Assembly: GCF_015140455.1 (NCBI RefSeq)
Contig: NZ_AP024094.1
Coordinates: 1,054,001 to 1,118,000 of the forward strand
DNA from: Jeongeupia sp. HS-3
Lineage (GTDB): Bacteria > Pseudomonadota > Gammaproteobacteria > Burkholderiales > Chitinibacteraceae
Direction: 5' to 3'
DNA length: 64,000 nt
Each line of letters begins with the position of its first letter. The stretch's first letter is position 1. Of this stretch, positions 20,968-28,361 are shown piece by piece. The notes below the pieces were generated by a model. The model did no database searches, had not been told where the DNA came from, and saw only the letters and a list, made by a program, of their open reading frames with translations. A program made the position numbers and the translations under genes.

Positions 20968-21555
20968 TTAGCGGTATTTACGTATCAGACCGACCATGAT
21001 GCCAAAGATTTCCAGTCCTTCCTGCGGGCGGATCGGCGCATAGGCGGGATTGTGTGGCAGCAGCATATAGCCCTGTTTATCCCGCCCCAGTTCCTTGAGC
21101 GTGTACTCGCCATCGACTATCGCGATAACGATGTCGCCGACGCTGGCGGCATGGCGTTTTTCGACGATGGCAATGTCGCCGTCGTGAATGCCGGCATCGA
21201 TCATCGAGTCGCCCTTGACCTTGACCATGATGGTGTTCGATGGCTTGGGGATCAGGTACTCATCAATAGTGAGCGATTCGCTCATCGCGTCGTTGGCGGC
21301 CGCGGGCATGCCGGCGGGGATCGGAAAATCCGCCAGTTCACGCTCGAAGAACCGCTTGGTCGGTGCCAGGCGCTTGTCCGGAGTCATATCAACGTAGCCG
21401 GCCAGCGTTAGTCGCTTGATCAATGCTGATACGGCTGATTTGGAGGCCATCCCGAGCATGTCACCAATGACGGCGTATGAAGGGATGCTGCGGTAATCGG
21501 CATAGTAGTCTTGCAGCTTGCCGAGGTATTCCTGGTCGCGATTTGGGTTGCCCAT
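20968..21555 (-). CDS. lexA: LexA-family SOS repressor
   Basis: A LexA-type repressor/autoprotease (195 aa from this start). The N-terminal winged helix (~5-70, RDQEYLGKLQDYYADY ... SKSAVSALIKRLTLAGYV) is divergent from the E. coli type. The C-terminal S24 peptidase domain has the self-cleavage bond Ala81-Gly82 (PIPAGMP), nucleophile Ser117 (GDSMIDAG) and general base Lys154 (GEYTLKEL). The Ser-Lys spacing of 37 is identical to E. coli LexA. In-frame ATGs also occur at 21576 and 21585. The predicted transcription start (~21580) makes 21585 unlikely, and 21555 is a judgement. It probably represses SOS genes and itself. Confidence 0.88.
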   Translation of the reverse strand: MGNPNRDQEYLGKLQDYYADYRSIPSYAVIGDMLGMASKSAVSALIKRLTLAGYVDMTPDKRLAPTKRFFERELADFPIPAGMPAAANDAMSESLTIDEYLIPKPSNTIMVKVKGDSMIDAGIHDGDIAIVEKRHAASVGDIVIAIVDGEYTLKELGRDKQGYMLLPHNPAYAPIRPQEGLEIFGIMVGLIRKYR

Positions 21556-21570
21556 AGCCTGTACGATAGA

Positions 21571-21582
21571 GAACATTCGTTC
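21571..21582. promoter_or_regulatory. Candidate LexA operator
   Basis: GAAC-ATTC-GTTC is a GAAC-N4-GTTC inverted repeat overlapping the predicted lexA transcription start. The core resembles Gram-positive-type LexA boxes; no E. coli-type CTGT-N8-ACAG box was seen here. A second, imperfect copy, GAAC-GATC-GTAC, lies at 21595-21606 between the promoter hexamers. Confidence 0.45.
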
Positions 21583-21586
21583 CATT

Positions 21587-21615
21587 AGCGTAGTGAACGA
21601 TCGTACGCGTGTCAA
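21587..21615 (-). promoter_or_regulatory. Predicted lexA promoter
   Basis: On the minus strand a perfect TTGACA (21615-21610), a 17-bp spacer and TACGCT (21592-21587) form a sigma-70-like promoter. Transcription would begin near 21580, on top of the GAAC-N4-GTTC repeat. Confidence 0.5.
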
Positions 21616-21678
21616 TCCGCGTGCGGTCAATCTGTATCGGCAGGGTAAAATGCCGGAATTGTCTTGAGTTTTGATGCC

Positions 21679-22638
21679 GTGAAAATCTATCTCGCCCCGA
21701 TGGAGGGGCTGCTCGACCATTTGTTGCGCGACATGCTGACCCGTACACCTGGGGTGGATATCTGCGTGACCGAGTTTGTCCGTGTCTCGGGTACCTTGCT
21801 GCCGAACCGAACGTTCCAGCGTATTGCGCCGGAGTTGCTGCACGGTAGCCGCACGCCGTCCGGCGTGCCGGTGCGGGTGCAGCTGTTGGGGTCGGATCCG
21901 GTGTGCCTGGCTGAGAATGCTGCGCGTTTGGCTGAACTGGCGCCAATGGCGATCGATTTGAATTTTGGGTGTCCGGCCAAGACGGTGAACCGCCATCGCG
22001 GTGGCGCGGTGTTGCTGGATGAGCCCGAATTGCTGCACGAGATCGTTTCGAGCGTACGCCGCGCGGTGCCGGCGCCAATGGCTGTTACTGCCAAAATGCG
22101 CCTTGGCTACAACGATCGCGAACGGATGCTCGATTGTGCGCATGCGCTGGGGAGCGCCGGTGCGGCCGAGCTGGTGGTGCACGCGCGCACCAAGGCCGAT
22201 GGATACAAGCCGCCGGCGTACTGGCACGAGATCGGTCGGATTCGTGAGGCAGTATCGGTGCCGGTGATCGCCAACGGCGAGATCTGGACGGTCGACGATT
22301 ATCACCGCTGTCGTGCCGAATCCGGTTGTGACGACGTGATGTTGGGGCGCGGCATCGTCGCCGATCCCGGTCTGGCTGCGCGGATCAAGGGCTTGCCGGC
22401 ACCGGACTGGGAGGCACTGAAGCCTTTGCTATCGAGCTTCTGGGATAACGTGCTGGTGCATATTCTGCCCAAGTATCAGGCTGGGCGATTGAAGCAGTGG
22501 CTCAACTACCTGAAGCGGATTCATCCCGAGGCCGAAGCGGCGTTCGAGCACGTCAAAACCATCAAGGATGCCGAGGTAATCAGCGCCTGGCTGACCGACG
22601 GCTGCCCGATTCCGGTGCAGGATCGGGCGAGCCATTGA
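21679..22638 (+). CDS. dusC: tRNA-dihydrouridine(16) synthase
   Basis: An FMN-dependent Dus enzyme (319 aa) that reduces uridine in the tRNA D-loop. The N-terminal KIYLAPMEGLLDHLLRD, ITEFVRV-like TEFVRVSG, RTPSGVPVRVQLLG, and NFGCPAKTVNRHRGGA match DusC specifically, and position 16 is the known DusC target. The catalytic cysteine is in the NFGCPAKTVN loop. The start is the GTG at 21679, which aligns with the family; a TTG at 21664 is possible. No strong ribosome-binding site is seen. It is divergent from lexA across ~120 bp. Confidence 0.93.
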   Translation: MKIYLAPMEGLLDHLLRDMLTRTPGVDICVTEFVRVSGTLLPNRTFQRIAPELLHGSRTPSGVPVRVQLLGSDPVCLAENAARLAELAPMAIDLNFGCPAKTVNRHRGGAVLLDEPELLHEIVSSVRRAVPAPMAVTAKMRLGYNDRERMLDCAHALGSAGAAELVVHARTKADGYKPPAYWHEIGRIREAVSVPVIANGEIWTVDDYHRCRAESGCDDVMLGRGIVADPGLAARIKGLPAPDWEALKPLLSSFWDNVLVHILPKYQAGRLKQWLNYLKRIHPEAEAAFEHVKTIKDAEVISAWLTDGCPIPVQDRASH

Positions 22639-22639
22639 A

Positions 22640-23143
22640 TCAATGCGGCTGCAGCTTCAGAACGGTATTTCCCTGCAGGGTTTCTTCCGCCTTGAGGCGC
22701 CACTGGCCGGCATCATCACCTAATTCCAGCTGCCAGCGATGCGACGGGAGTGGCTTGTCCAGCTGCGCGGCGTACAGCATCGGACCTTGCTCGACGAGCT
22801 TGAGCTGCTGATCGTGGCCGGCGATGGTCGGGTGGACGATTTTGAGAAACAGAGCCCCCTCGACTGGACGATTGAGCATGATGCGGATGGCTCGGCTGTC
22901 GTCGCTGATCATGATTTGCGCGCTCAGGCCCAGTTCACGTGCCTTGTCATCGCGCGCCAGCCGCTGATTGATCTCTTGGCCTTCCTTGTAATAGTCATCC
23001 GAAACCAGGCTATCTTCGCTTTTGAAGGCGATCACAAAGGTGGCAATGCCGGCAACGACAGCAATGGCCGGAAAGGCCATCAGAAACCAGGGCCAGGGCG
23101 ATTTGTACCAAGGTGTTTGTGGTGGCGTGAAGGACTTGCTCAT
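22640..23143 (-). CDS. fixH: FixH family protein
   Basis: A 167-residue membrane-anchored FixH protein. One TM segment (~residues 18-40, WFLMAFPAIAVVAGIATFV) is followed by a periplasmic beta-rich domain with the typical SEDSLVSDDYYKEGQEINQRL start. FixH acts with the CcoI/FixI copper ATPase in delivering copper to cbb3 oxidase. It is the last gene of the ccoNOQPG-fixH transcript and converges on dusC with 1 bp between the stops. A stem of AGCCGGGA/TCCCGGCT (23178-23204) lies between it and ccoG. Confidence 0.9.
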   Translation of the reverse strand: MSKSFTPPQTPWYKSPWPWFLMAFPAIAVVAGIATFVIAFKSEDSLVSDDYYKEGQEINQRLARDDKARELGLSAQIMISDDSRAIRIMLNRPVEGALFLKIVHPTIAGHDQQLKLVEQGPMLYAAQLDKPLPSHRWQLELGDDAGQWRLKAEETLQGNTVLKLQPH

Positions 23144-23211
23144 TACGGACCCTGCTTGTGTTCGTGACGTGATGGACAGCCGGGAGTCCTGAGGATTCCC
23201 GGCTATGCGGA

Positions 23212-24654
23212 TTACTGACCGATGAATGTCGCTTTTTCCCGCGTGCTGATCTCGGGTTTATCGATCGCGGTAATGACGAAATGAATGTCGTGGCTGCCCT
23301 TGGTCGCGATCTGCGGATCGGCTTGCAGACGGATGCCTACGTCCTGTATTTCGGTCGGTGCGACATCGACCTCGCTGGGGCCGTCCATGATGACGCGCAG
23401 CCCGGGTAGCCCTTCGGCAGTGATCCGATAAACATGACGGGCTTCATCGGCGTTTTCGATCTGAACGCGATAATTGTTCTCCAGCCAGCCATCATCGGCT
23501 TCCCGCACCAGTGCAACGCGATCCCGGGCGATATTGACCTTGACCGGTTGGCGCAGCACCAGACTGGTGATCGTCGTCACCATGATGATGGCGAGCACGA
23601 TGCCGTACATCAGGACGCGCGGGCGACCGATGCGCTTGAGCATCTGCCGTTCCGGGTAGTCGCCCTTAAGCGCGTTTTCCGATGTATAGCGGATCAGCCC
23701 GCGCGGGTAGTCCATCTTGTCCATGACGCTGTCGCAGGCGTCGATACAGGCGGCACAGCCGATGCATTCATACTGCAGTCCGTCGCGGATGTCGATGCCG
23801 ACCGGGCAGACCTGCACGCACAGCGTGCAGTCGATGCAGTCACCCAGGCCTTCGGCCTTGTAATCGGCACCTTTTTTGCGACTGCCGCGTGCTTCGCCGC
23901 GCTTTTCGTCGTAGGACACGATCAGGGTATCGGCATCGAACATCGCACCCTGAAAGCGGGCATAGGGGCACATGTATTTGCAGACCTGTTCGCGCATCCA
24001 GCCAGCGTTACCGTAGGTGGCGAAGCCGTAGAACAGAATCCAGAACAGCTCCCAGCCGCCGAGGGCAAGGATCAGCATGTCGTGCCAGAGTGCACGAATG
24101 GGGGTGAAATAACCGACGAAAGTAAAGCCGGTCCACAGCGAGAGGACGATCCACGCGGTATGTTTGACCGTTTTTAGGCGCAGCTTGCGGGTATTGAGTG
24201 GGCCGTTGTCGAGTTTGATTCGTGAAGGGCGGTCACCTTCGACCCATTTCTCGATCCACAGGAACATTTCGGTGTAAATGGTTTGCGGGCAGGCGTATCC
24301 GCACCAGAGTCGCCCGCCGATGGTGGTCCAGGCAAACAGGCCGAACGCACACAGCAGCAGCAAGGCTGTCAGATAGATGAAGTCCTGCGGCAGAAACAGC
24401 AGGTTGAAGATGTAGAACTTGCGGGTGGAGAGGTCGAACAGCAACGCCTGGCGGCCATTGATCTGCAGCCACGGCACGGCATAGAAAAATAGCTGGGTCG
24501 CAACGACGAAGAAAATCCGCCAGTTGTTCCACAGTCCGGTCACCCAGCGCGGGTAAATCTTCCGGTGCGAGGTGTACAGATGAATCTGCTCGTACTCGCC
24601 GTCGTCCTTGACCACGGTAACGGGGATGTCCTGGAGTTTCTGTTTGCTCATCAC
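23212..24654 (-). CDS. ccoG: Cytochrome c oxidase accessory protein CcoG (FixG)
   Basis: CcoG (480 aa) is a membrane ferredoxin needed for cbb3 oxidase assembly; family members reduce Cu(II) for copper delivery. The N-terminus is followed by about five TM segments. Two 4Fe-4S clusters are held by CIDCTLCVQVCPVGID and CIGCAACIDACD (~residues 255-310). A periplasmic Ig-like C-terminal domain completes it, along with the CxxC-containing GGRLWCGYACPQTIYTEM block. It follows ccoP after a 119-bp gap that contains a terminator-like hairpin, so its expression may be lower than that of the structural subunits. Confidence 0.95.
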   Translation of the reverse strand: MMSKQKLQDIPVTVVKDDGEYEQIHLYTSHRKIYPRWVTGLWNNWRIFFVVATQLFFYAVPWLQINGRQALLFDLSTRKFYIFNLLFLPQDFIYLTALLLLCAFGLFAWTTIGGRLWCGYACPQTIYTEMFLWIEKWVEGDRPSRIKLDNGPLNTRKLRLKTVKHTAWIVLSLWTGFTFVGYFTPIRALWHDMLILALGGWELFWILFYGFATYGNAGWMREQVCKYMCPYARFQGAMFDADTLIVSYDEKRGEARGSRKKGADYKAEGLGDCIDCTLCVQVCPVGIDIRDGLQYECIGCAACIDACDSVMDKMDYPRGLIRYTSENALKGDYPERQMLKRIGRPRVLMYGIVLAIIMVTTITSLVLRQPVKVNIARDRVALVREADDGWLENNYRVQIENADEARHVYRITAEGLPGLRVIMDGPSEVDVAPTEIQDVGIRLQADPQIATKGSHDIHFVITAIDKPEISTREKATFIGQ

Positions 24655-24722
24655 GCCTTCCTACTGCTGTATCCGTGACGCATCGCAAACGGTTCTCGTT
24701 CTTGATCGGTGCATCAAGATGG

Positions 24723-24750
24723 TAAAACGGGCGGGGATAACCCGCCCGTT
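24723..24750 (-). terminator. Internal terminator/attenuator between ccoP and ccoG
   Basis: A 10-bp GC-rich stem (24726-24735 with 24741-24750, arms AACGGGCGGG and CCCGCCCGTT) with a 5-base loop is followed on the minus strand by TTTTACC. It would stop part of the ccoNOQP transcripts before ccoG-fixH. Confidence 0.7.
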
Positions 24751-24773
24751 GCACATGCCGGAAGTTTTGCCGC

Positions 24774-25694
24774 TTATTTGGACGCGGTTTCCGGGTTGTT
24801 CGACAGACCATACACATAAGCCGCCAGCAGATGAACCTTGCTGTCGCCGAGGAAGTCCTTCCAAGGTGGCATGACGTTATTGCGACCGTTGGTGACCGTT
24901 TCGATGATGGTGGCTTCGGAGCCGCCATACAGCCAGGTTTTGTCGGTCAGGTTCGGCGCGCCGATGTCTTTGTTGCCCTTGCCGTCCGCGGCGTGACAGG
25001 CGACGCACACCTGCTGATAAGTCGACTGACCGCGCGAGGCGCGTAGCTCATTGTGCGGTTTGCCGGCAATCTGCATCACGTAGTTGGCGACGTCGCGAAC
25101 CTTCTCTTCACCGAAGGCTGCACCAAATGCAGGCATCTGGCCGTGGCGACCCTTTTCGACCGTTTCAAGGATCTTCTCGGGCGTGCCGCCGTACAGCCAG
25201 TCGCTATCGGTCAGGTTCGGGAAGCCCTTGGCGCCGCGTGCGTCAGCGCCGTGGCACTGGATGCAGTAGGTGTAAAACAGGCGCTGGCCCATTTCACGCG
25301 CTTCCTTGTCTTGCGATACCTTGGTGATGGGCATGTTCAGGTATTTGTCGTAGATCGGGCCATATTTGGCGTCGGCCTTGGCGACTTCCTGCTTGAACTG
25401 TCCGGTCGAGGTCCAGCCTTTGGCATTGCCAAAGATCACGAGGCCAGGGTAGAGCGCAAGGTAGCCCACTGCGAAAACGATGGTCAGGATGAACAGCCAC
25501 AGCCACCAGCCTGGTAGCGGATTGTTGTATTCCTGCAGATCGCCGTCCCACTTGTGATCGAGAACCGCGGCTTTTTCGCCTTTCTTGAGCTTGATCACCG
25601 CCTGGCTCTTGAGCAGGACGGCAAGCCAGATCAGCGACACGATCACGATCACGGCAATGAAAATGCCCCAAAAACCGCTATAGAAATCTGTCAT
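24774..25694 (-). CDS. ccoP: cbb3-type cytochrome c oxidase subunit III (diheme CcoP)
   Basis: CcoP (306 aa) carries electrons into the cbb3 oxidase through two c-type hemes. An N-terminal TM (~8-28) and a second one (~63-82) anchor it. The two heme sites are CIQCHGAD (~residue 145) and CVACHAAD (~residue 230), each followed by a PNLTD-type loop with WLYGG and distal methionines (GQMPAFG, NVMPPW). It lies 26 bp after ccoQ in ccoNOQPG. Confidence 0.97.
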   Translation of the reverse strand: MTDFYSGFWGIFIAVIVIVSLIWLAVLLKSQAVIKLKKGEKAAVLDHKWDGDLQEYNNPLPGWWLWLFILTIVFAVGYLALYPGLVIFGNAKGWTSTGQFKQEVAKADAKYGPIYDKYLNMPITKVSQDKEAREMGQRLFYTYCIQCHGADARGAKGFPNLTDSDWLYGGTPEKILETVEKGRHGQMPAFGAAFGEEKVRDVANYVMQIAGKPHNELRASRGQSTYQQVCVACHAADGKGNKDIGAPNLTDKTWLYGGSEATIIETVTNGRNNVMPPWKDFLGDSKVHLLAAYVYGLSNNPETASK

Positions 25695-25720
25695 CTCATT
25701 CTTCTCCGTACGGCAGATTT

Positions 25721-25885
25721 TCAGGCGCGCGTATCGTGCGGGGTGTCATCGTCGAGGAGCGGTGCTTGTGCCGCTTCATCGAAACCGGCGCGGCTCTTGC
25801 GGCTGTAAGCCCAGATGCAAATACCGATGAAACAGCAAAAACTGCCGACGGTGACCGAGATGCGAGCGAGGTCCTGAAAATCCAT
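25721..25885 (-). CDS. ccoQ: cbb3-type cytochrome oxidase small subunit CcoQ
   Basis: A 54-codon frame translated by eye between ccoO and ccoP. It reads MDFQDLARISVTVGSFCCF at the N-terminus, has one TM segment (~residues 10-27) followed by AYSRKSRAGFDEAA, and ends in an acidic tail. This is the classic FixQ/CcoQ layout: a short N-terminus, a single TM, then a positively charged YSRKS-type segment. It stabilises the association of CcoP with CcoNO. The ATG at 25885 is 8 bp after the ccoO stop. Confidence 0.9.
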   Translation of the reverse strand: MDFQDLARISVTVGSFCCFIGICIWAYSRKSRAGFDEAAQAPLLDDDTPHDTRA

Positions 25886-25893
25886 GATCCGTA

Positions 25894-26508
25894 TTACCTT
25901 TTGTTCTTGAGTGCCAGGCCGAGACCTTGCAGATAGGCGATCAGCACATCCATCTCGGTCTTGCCTTCAACTTCCTTGGCTGCACCAGCGATGTCCGCAT
26001 CGGTATAGGGCACGCCCACCTTGCGCAGTGCGCTCAGCTTGGCTGGCATCGTTTCTGCATCGGCCTTTTGTGCGGCCAACCACGAGAACGATGGCATTAC
26101 CGATTCCGGCACCACGTCTTGCGGACGCATCAGATGGGCGCGATGCCATTCATCCGAGTAGCGACCACCCACGCGGGCCAGATCCGGACCGGTGCGCTTG
26201 GAGCCCCACAGGAAGGGGTGGTCGTATACCGACTCACCCGCCACCGAGTAGTGGCCGTAGCGCTCGGTTTCGGAGCGGAACGGACGGATCATCTGCGAGT
26301 GGCAGTTGTAACAGCCTTCACGGATGTAGATGTCGCGGCCGGCAAGCTGCACCGCGGTGTATGGCTTGACGCCCTCGATCGGTTTTGTCACCGATTTGGA
26401 GAACATCAGCGGCAGGATTTCCACCAGCATGGCGACGCTGATGGTGGCGATCGTCAGGACGATCAGCCAGCCCACGTTTTCTTCAATCAGCTTCTGAGCC
26501 TTATTCAT
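25894..26508 (-). CDS. ccoO: cbb3-type cytochrome c oxidase subunit II (monoheme CcoO)
   Basis: CcoO (204 aa) is the membrane-anchored monoheme c subunit. It has an N-terminal TM (~13-36) and the heme motif [12 protein letters not shown] (~residue 67). The family signatures [30 protein letters not shown] and PESVMPSF (the latter with the distal Met ligand) are present, split across the protein. It lies 22 bp downstream of ccoN and 8 bp before ccoQ. Confidence 0.97.
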   Translation of the reverse strand: MNKAQKLIEENVGWLIVLTIATISVAMLVEILPLMFSKSVTKPIEGVKPYTAVQLAGRDIYIREGCYNCHSQMIRPFRSETERYGHYSVAGESVYDHPFLWGSKRTGPDLARVGGRYSDEWHRAHLMRPQDVVPESVMPSFSWLAAQKADAETMPAKLSALRKVGVPYTDADIAGAAKEVEGKTEMDVLIAYLQGLGLALKNKR

Positions 26509-26530
26509 TTTCTGTAGGTCCTCTTACAGC

Positions 26531-27952
26531 TCAGGCGTGCGCAGGCACGGCCGGGATCGGCGCGTTGACCGGCTTGCCGTCAAATACGGTGCGCAGCACG
26601 TTGTACATCATCAGGAACATGCCGGAGACGAAGCAGCAACCACCGATGAAACGGATGAAGTAATACGGATGGGTTGCCTTGACCGAATCGATGAACGAGT
26701 AGGTCAGCGTGCCATCCGGGTTCACCGCGCGCCACATCAGGCCTTGGGTTACACCGGCAATCCACATCGACGAGATGTAGAGCACGATGCCGAGCGTGGC
26801 GATCCAGAAGTGGGCTTCAATCAGCTTGACCGAATGCATCTGTTCACGGCCGAAGAGGCGCGGAATCAGGTAGTAGATCGAACCAATGGTGATCATCGCA
26901 ACCCAGCCCAGCGCACCCGAGTGCACGTGGCCCACGGTCCAGTCTGTGTAGTGGCTCAGCGCGTTGACGGTCTTGATCGCCATCATCGGGCCTTCGAACG
27001 TCGACATGCCGTAGAACGACAGTGCGGTCACCAGGAACTTGAGGATCGGATCGGTACGCAGCTTATGCCAGGCACCCGACAGTGTCATGATGCCGTTGAT
27101 CATGCCGCCCCAGCTTGGCGCCAGCAGAATCAGCGAGAACACCATGCCCAGCGACTGAGTCCAGTCCGGCAGTGCGGTGTAATGCAGATGATGAGGGCCG
27201 GCCCACATATAGGTGAAGATCAGCGCCCAGAAGTGCACGACCGACAGGCGATATGAATACACCGGGCGGCCAGCCTGCTTCGGTACGAAGTAATACATCA
27301 TGCCGAGGAAGCCGGCGGTCAGGAAAAAGCCGACCGCGTTATGGCCGTACCACCACTGCACCATCGCATCGACGGCGCCGGAGTAAGCCGAATACGACTT
27401 CCACATTGAGACCGGGATAAAGGCACTGTTGATGATGTGCAGCAGCGCAACGGCGAGGATGAACGCGCCGTAGAACCAGTTTGCCACGTAGATATGCTTG
27501 ACCTTGCGCTTGGCGATGGTGCCGAAGAACACCACGGCATAGGCGACCCAGACAATGGCGAGCAGAATCTTGATCGGCCATTCCATCTCGGCATATTCCT
27601 TGCTAAAGGTCATGCCAAGTGGGTAGGTGATGACGCAAGAAATAATGACCAGCTGGTAACCCCAGAAGGTAAACGCGGCAAGGCGGTCGGAGAACAGGCG
27701 CGCGTTACAGGTGCGCTGGACGACGTAATAGCTGGTCGCAATCAGGCCGCAGCCGCCGAACGCGAAAATCACCGCGCTGGTGTGCAGGGCGCGCAGGCGA
27801 CCGAAGTGGAAATATTGGCCCAGATTGAGTTCCGGCCAGACGAGTTGCGAGGCGATGAACACCCCGAGCAGCATGCCGACAATGCCCCAGACGACTGTCA
27901 TGATGGCGAATTGCCGAACCACTTTATAGTTATATGTGGCTTGGTTTTCCAT
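26531..27952 (-). CDS. ccoN: cbb3-type cytochrome c oxidase subunit I
   Basis: CcoN (473 aa) is the catalytic heme b / heme b3-CuB subunit of the high-affinity cbb3 oxidase, which reduces O2 to water at low oxygen. It has about 12 TM segments, with the conserved histidine regions [41 protein letters not shown] and [15 protein letters not shown]. The ATG at 27952 gives [10 protein letters not shown]; a TTG eight codons upstream is less likely. Transcription starts about 118 bp upstream at an FNR-dependent promoter. Confidence 0.97.
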   Translation of the reverse strand: MENQATYNYKVVRQFAIMTVVWGIVGMLLGVFIASQLVWPELNLGQYFHFGRLRALHTSAVIFAFGGCGLIATSYYVVQRTCNARLFSDRLAAFTFWGYQLVIISCVITYPLGMTFSKEYAEMEWPIKILLAIVWVAYAVVFFGTIAKRKVKHIYVANWFYGAFILAVALLHIINSAFIPVSMWKSYSAYSGAVDAMVQWWYGHNAVGFFLTAGFLGMMYYFVPKQAGRPVYSYRLSVVHFWALIFTYMWAGPHHLHYTALPDWTQSLGMVFSLILLAPSWGGMINGIMTLSGAWHKLRTDPILKFLVTALSFYGMSTFEGPMMAIKTVNALSHYTDWTVGHVHSGALGWVAMITIGSIYYLIPRLFGREQMHSVKLIEAHFWIATLGIVLYISSMWIAGVTQGLMWRAVNPDGTLTYSFIDSVKATHPYYFIRFIGGCCFVSGMFLMMYNVLRTVFDGKPVNAPIPAVPAHA

Positions 27953-28166
27953 GGGAGCGCTCCGAATGTTCTCCAAGAACGGCGAGTTTTAAAATTTTTT
28001 ATTCGAACGCAATGTTTTCTCTGGCGAGAGAACAAGTGCCGGGTGATGAAGGCACTTTGCGCAATTTACCGGCGCGACTATAGCGAGGCAGGCACTAGTT
28101 CAACCTTGATATAAATCAAGCCGGTCGACGACCAACGTGCATTTTACCGTGCCATACGTCCTTCAG
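27953..28166. other. Regulatory gap between ccoS and ccoN
   Basis: About 214 bp with no gene, more AT-rich than its surroundings. It contains the FNR box and -10 element of the ccoN promoter, then a ~118-nt leader with an AT-rich stretch (27989-28004). I see no intrinsic terminator for ccoS in it, so some read-through from ccoI-ccoS is possible. Confidence 0.7.
28077..28119 (-). promoter_or_regulatory. Class II FNR/ANR-dependent promoter of ccoNOQPG
   Basis: A perfect FNR box TTGAT-ATAA-ATCAA lies at 28106-28119. On the minus strand the -10 hexamer TATAGT (28082-28077) follows, giving a start near 28070. This places the box centre at about -42, the exact class II activator position. It predicts anaerobic or microaerobic induction of the oxidase operon by an FNR homologue. 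Confidence 0.88.
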
Positions 28167-28361
28167 TCAGTTGTTTTTTTCCCTTCGGGCCTCATTTGCG
28201 GGTGGTTGCTGCTCTGATCGATCATCGTCTTGCAAGATTCGATGGGCCGGCCCTTCCAGATCATCGAATTGCCCGCCGCGAATGGCATTCCAGAACAGAG
28301 CCCCAATCACGATGACCAACAGCACCGATAGCGGAATCAGCAGGTATAGGCTCTCCATCAT
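28167..28361 (-). CDS. ccoS: cbb3 oxidase maturation protein CcoS
   Basis: CcoS (64 aa) is a small single-TM protein (TM ~5-26, LLIPLSVLLVIVIGALFW) required for insertion of heme and copper into cbb3 oxidase. The segment AIRGGQFDDLEGPAHRILQDD after the TM is the family hallmark (written here from the protein at residues ~27-47). The ATG at 28361 overlaps the ccoI stop (ATGA), and a second ATG follows at 28358. The FNR promoter of ccoN lies just downstream. Confidence 0.93.
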   Translation of the reverse strand: MMESLYLLIPLSVLLVIVIGALFWNAIRGGQFDDLEGPAHRILQDDDRSEQQPPANEARREKNN

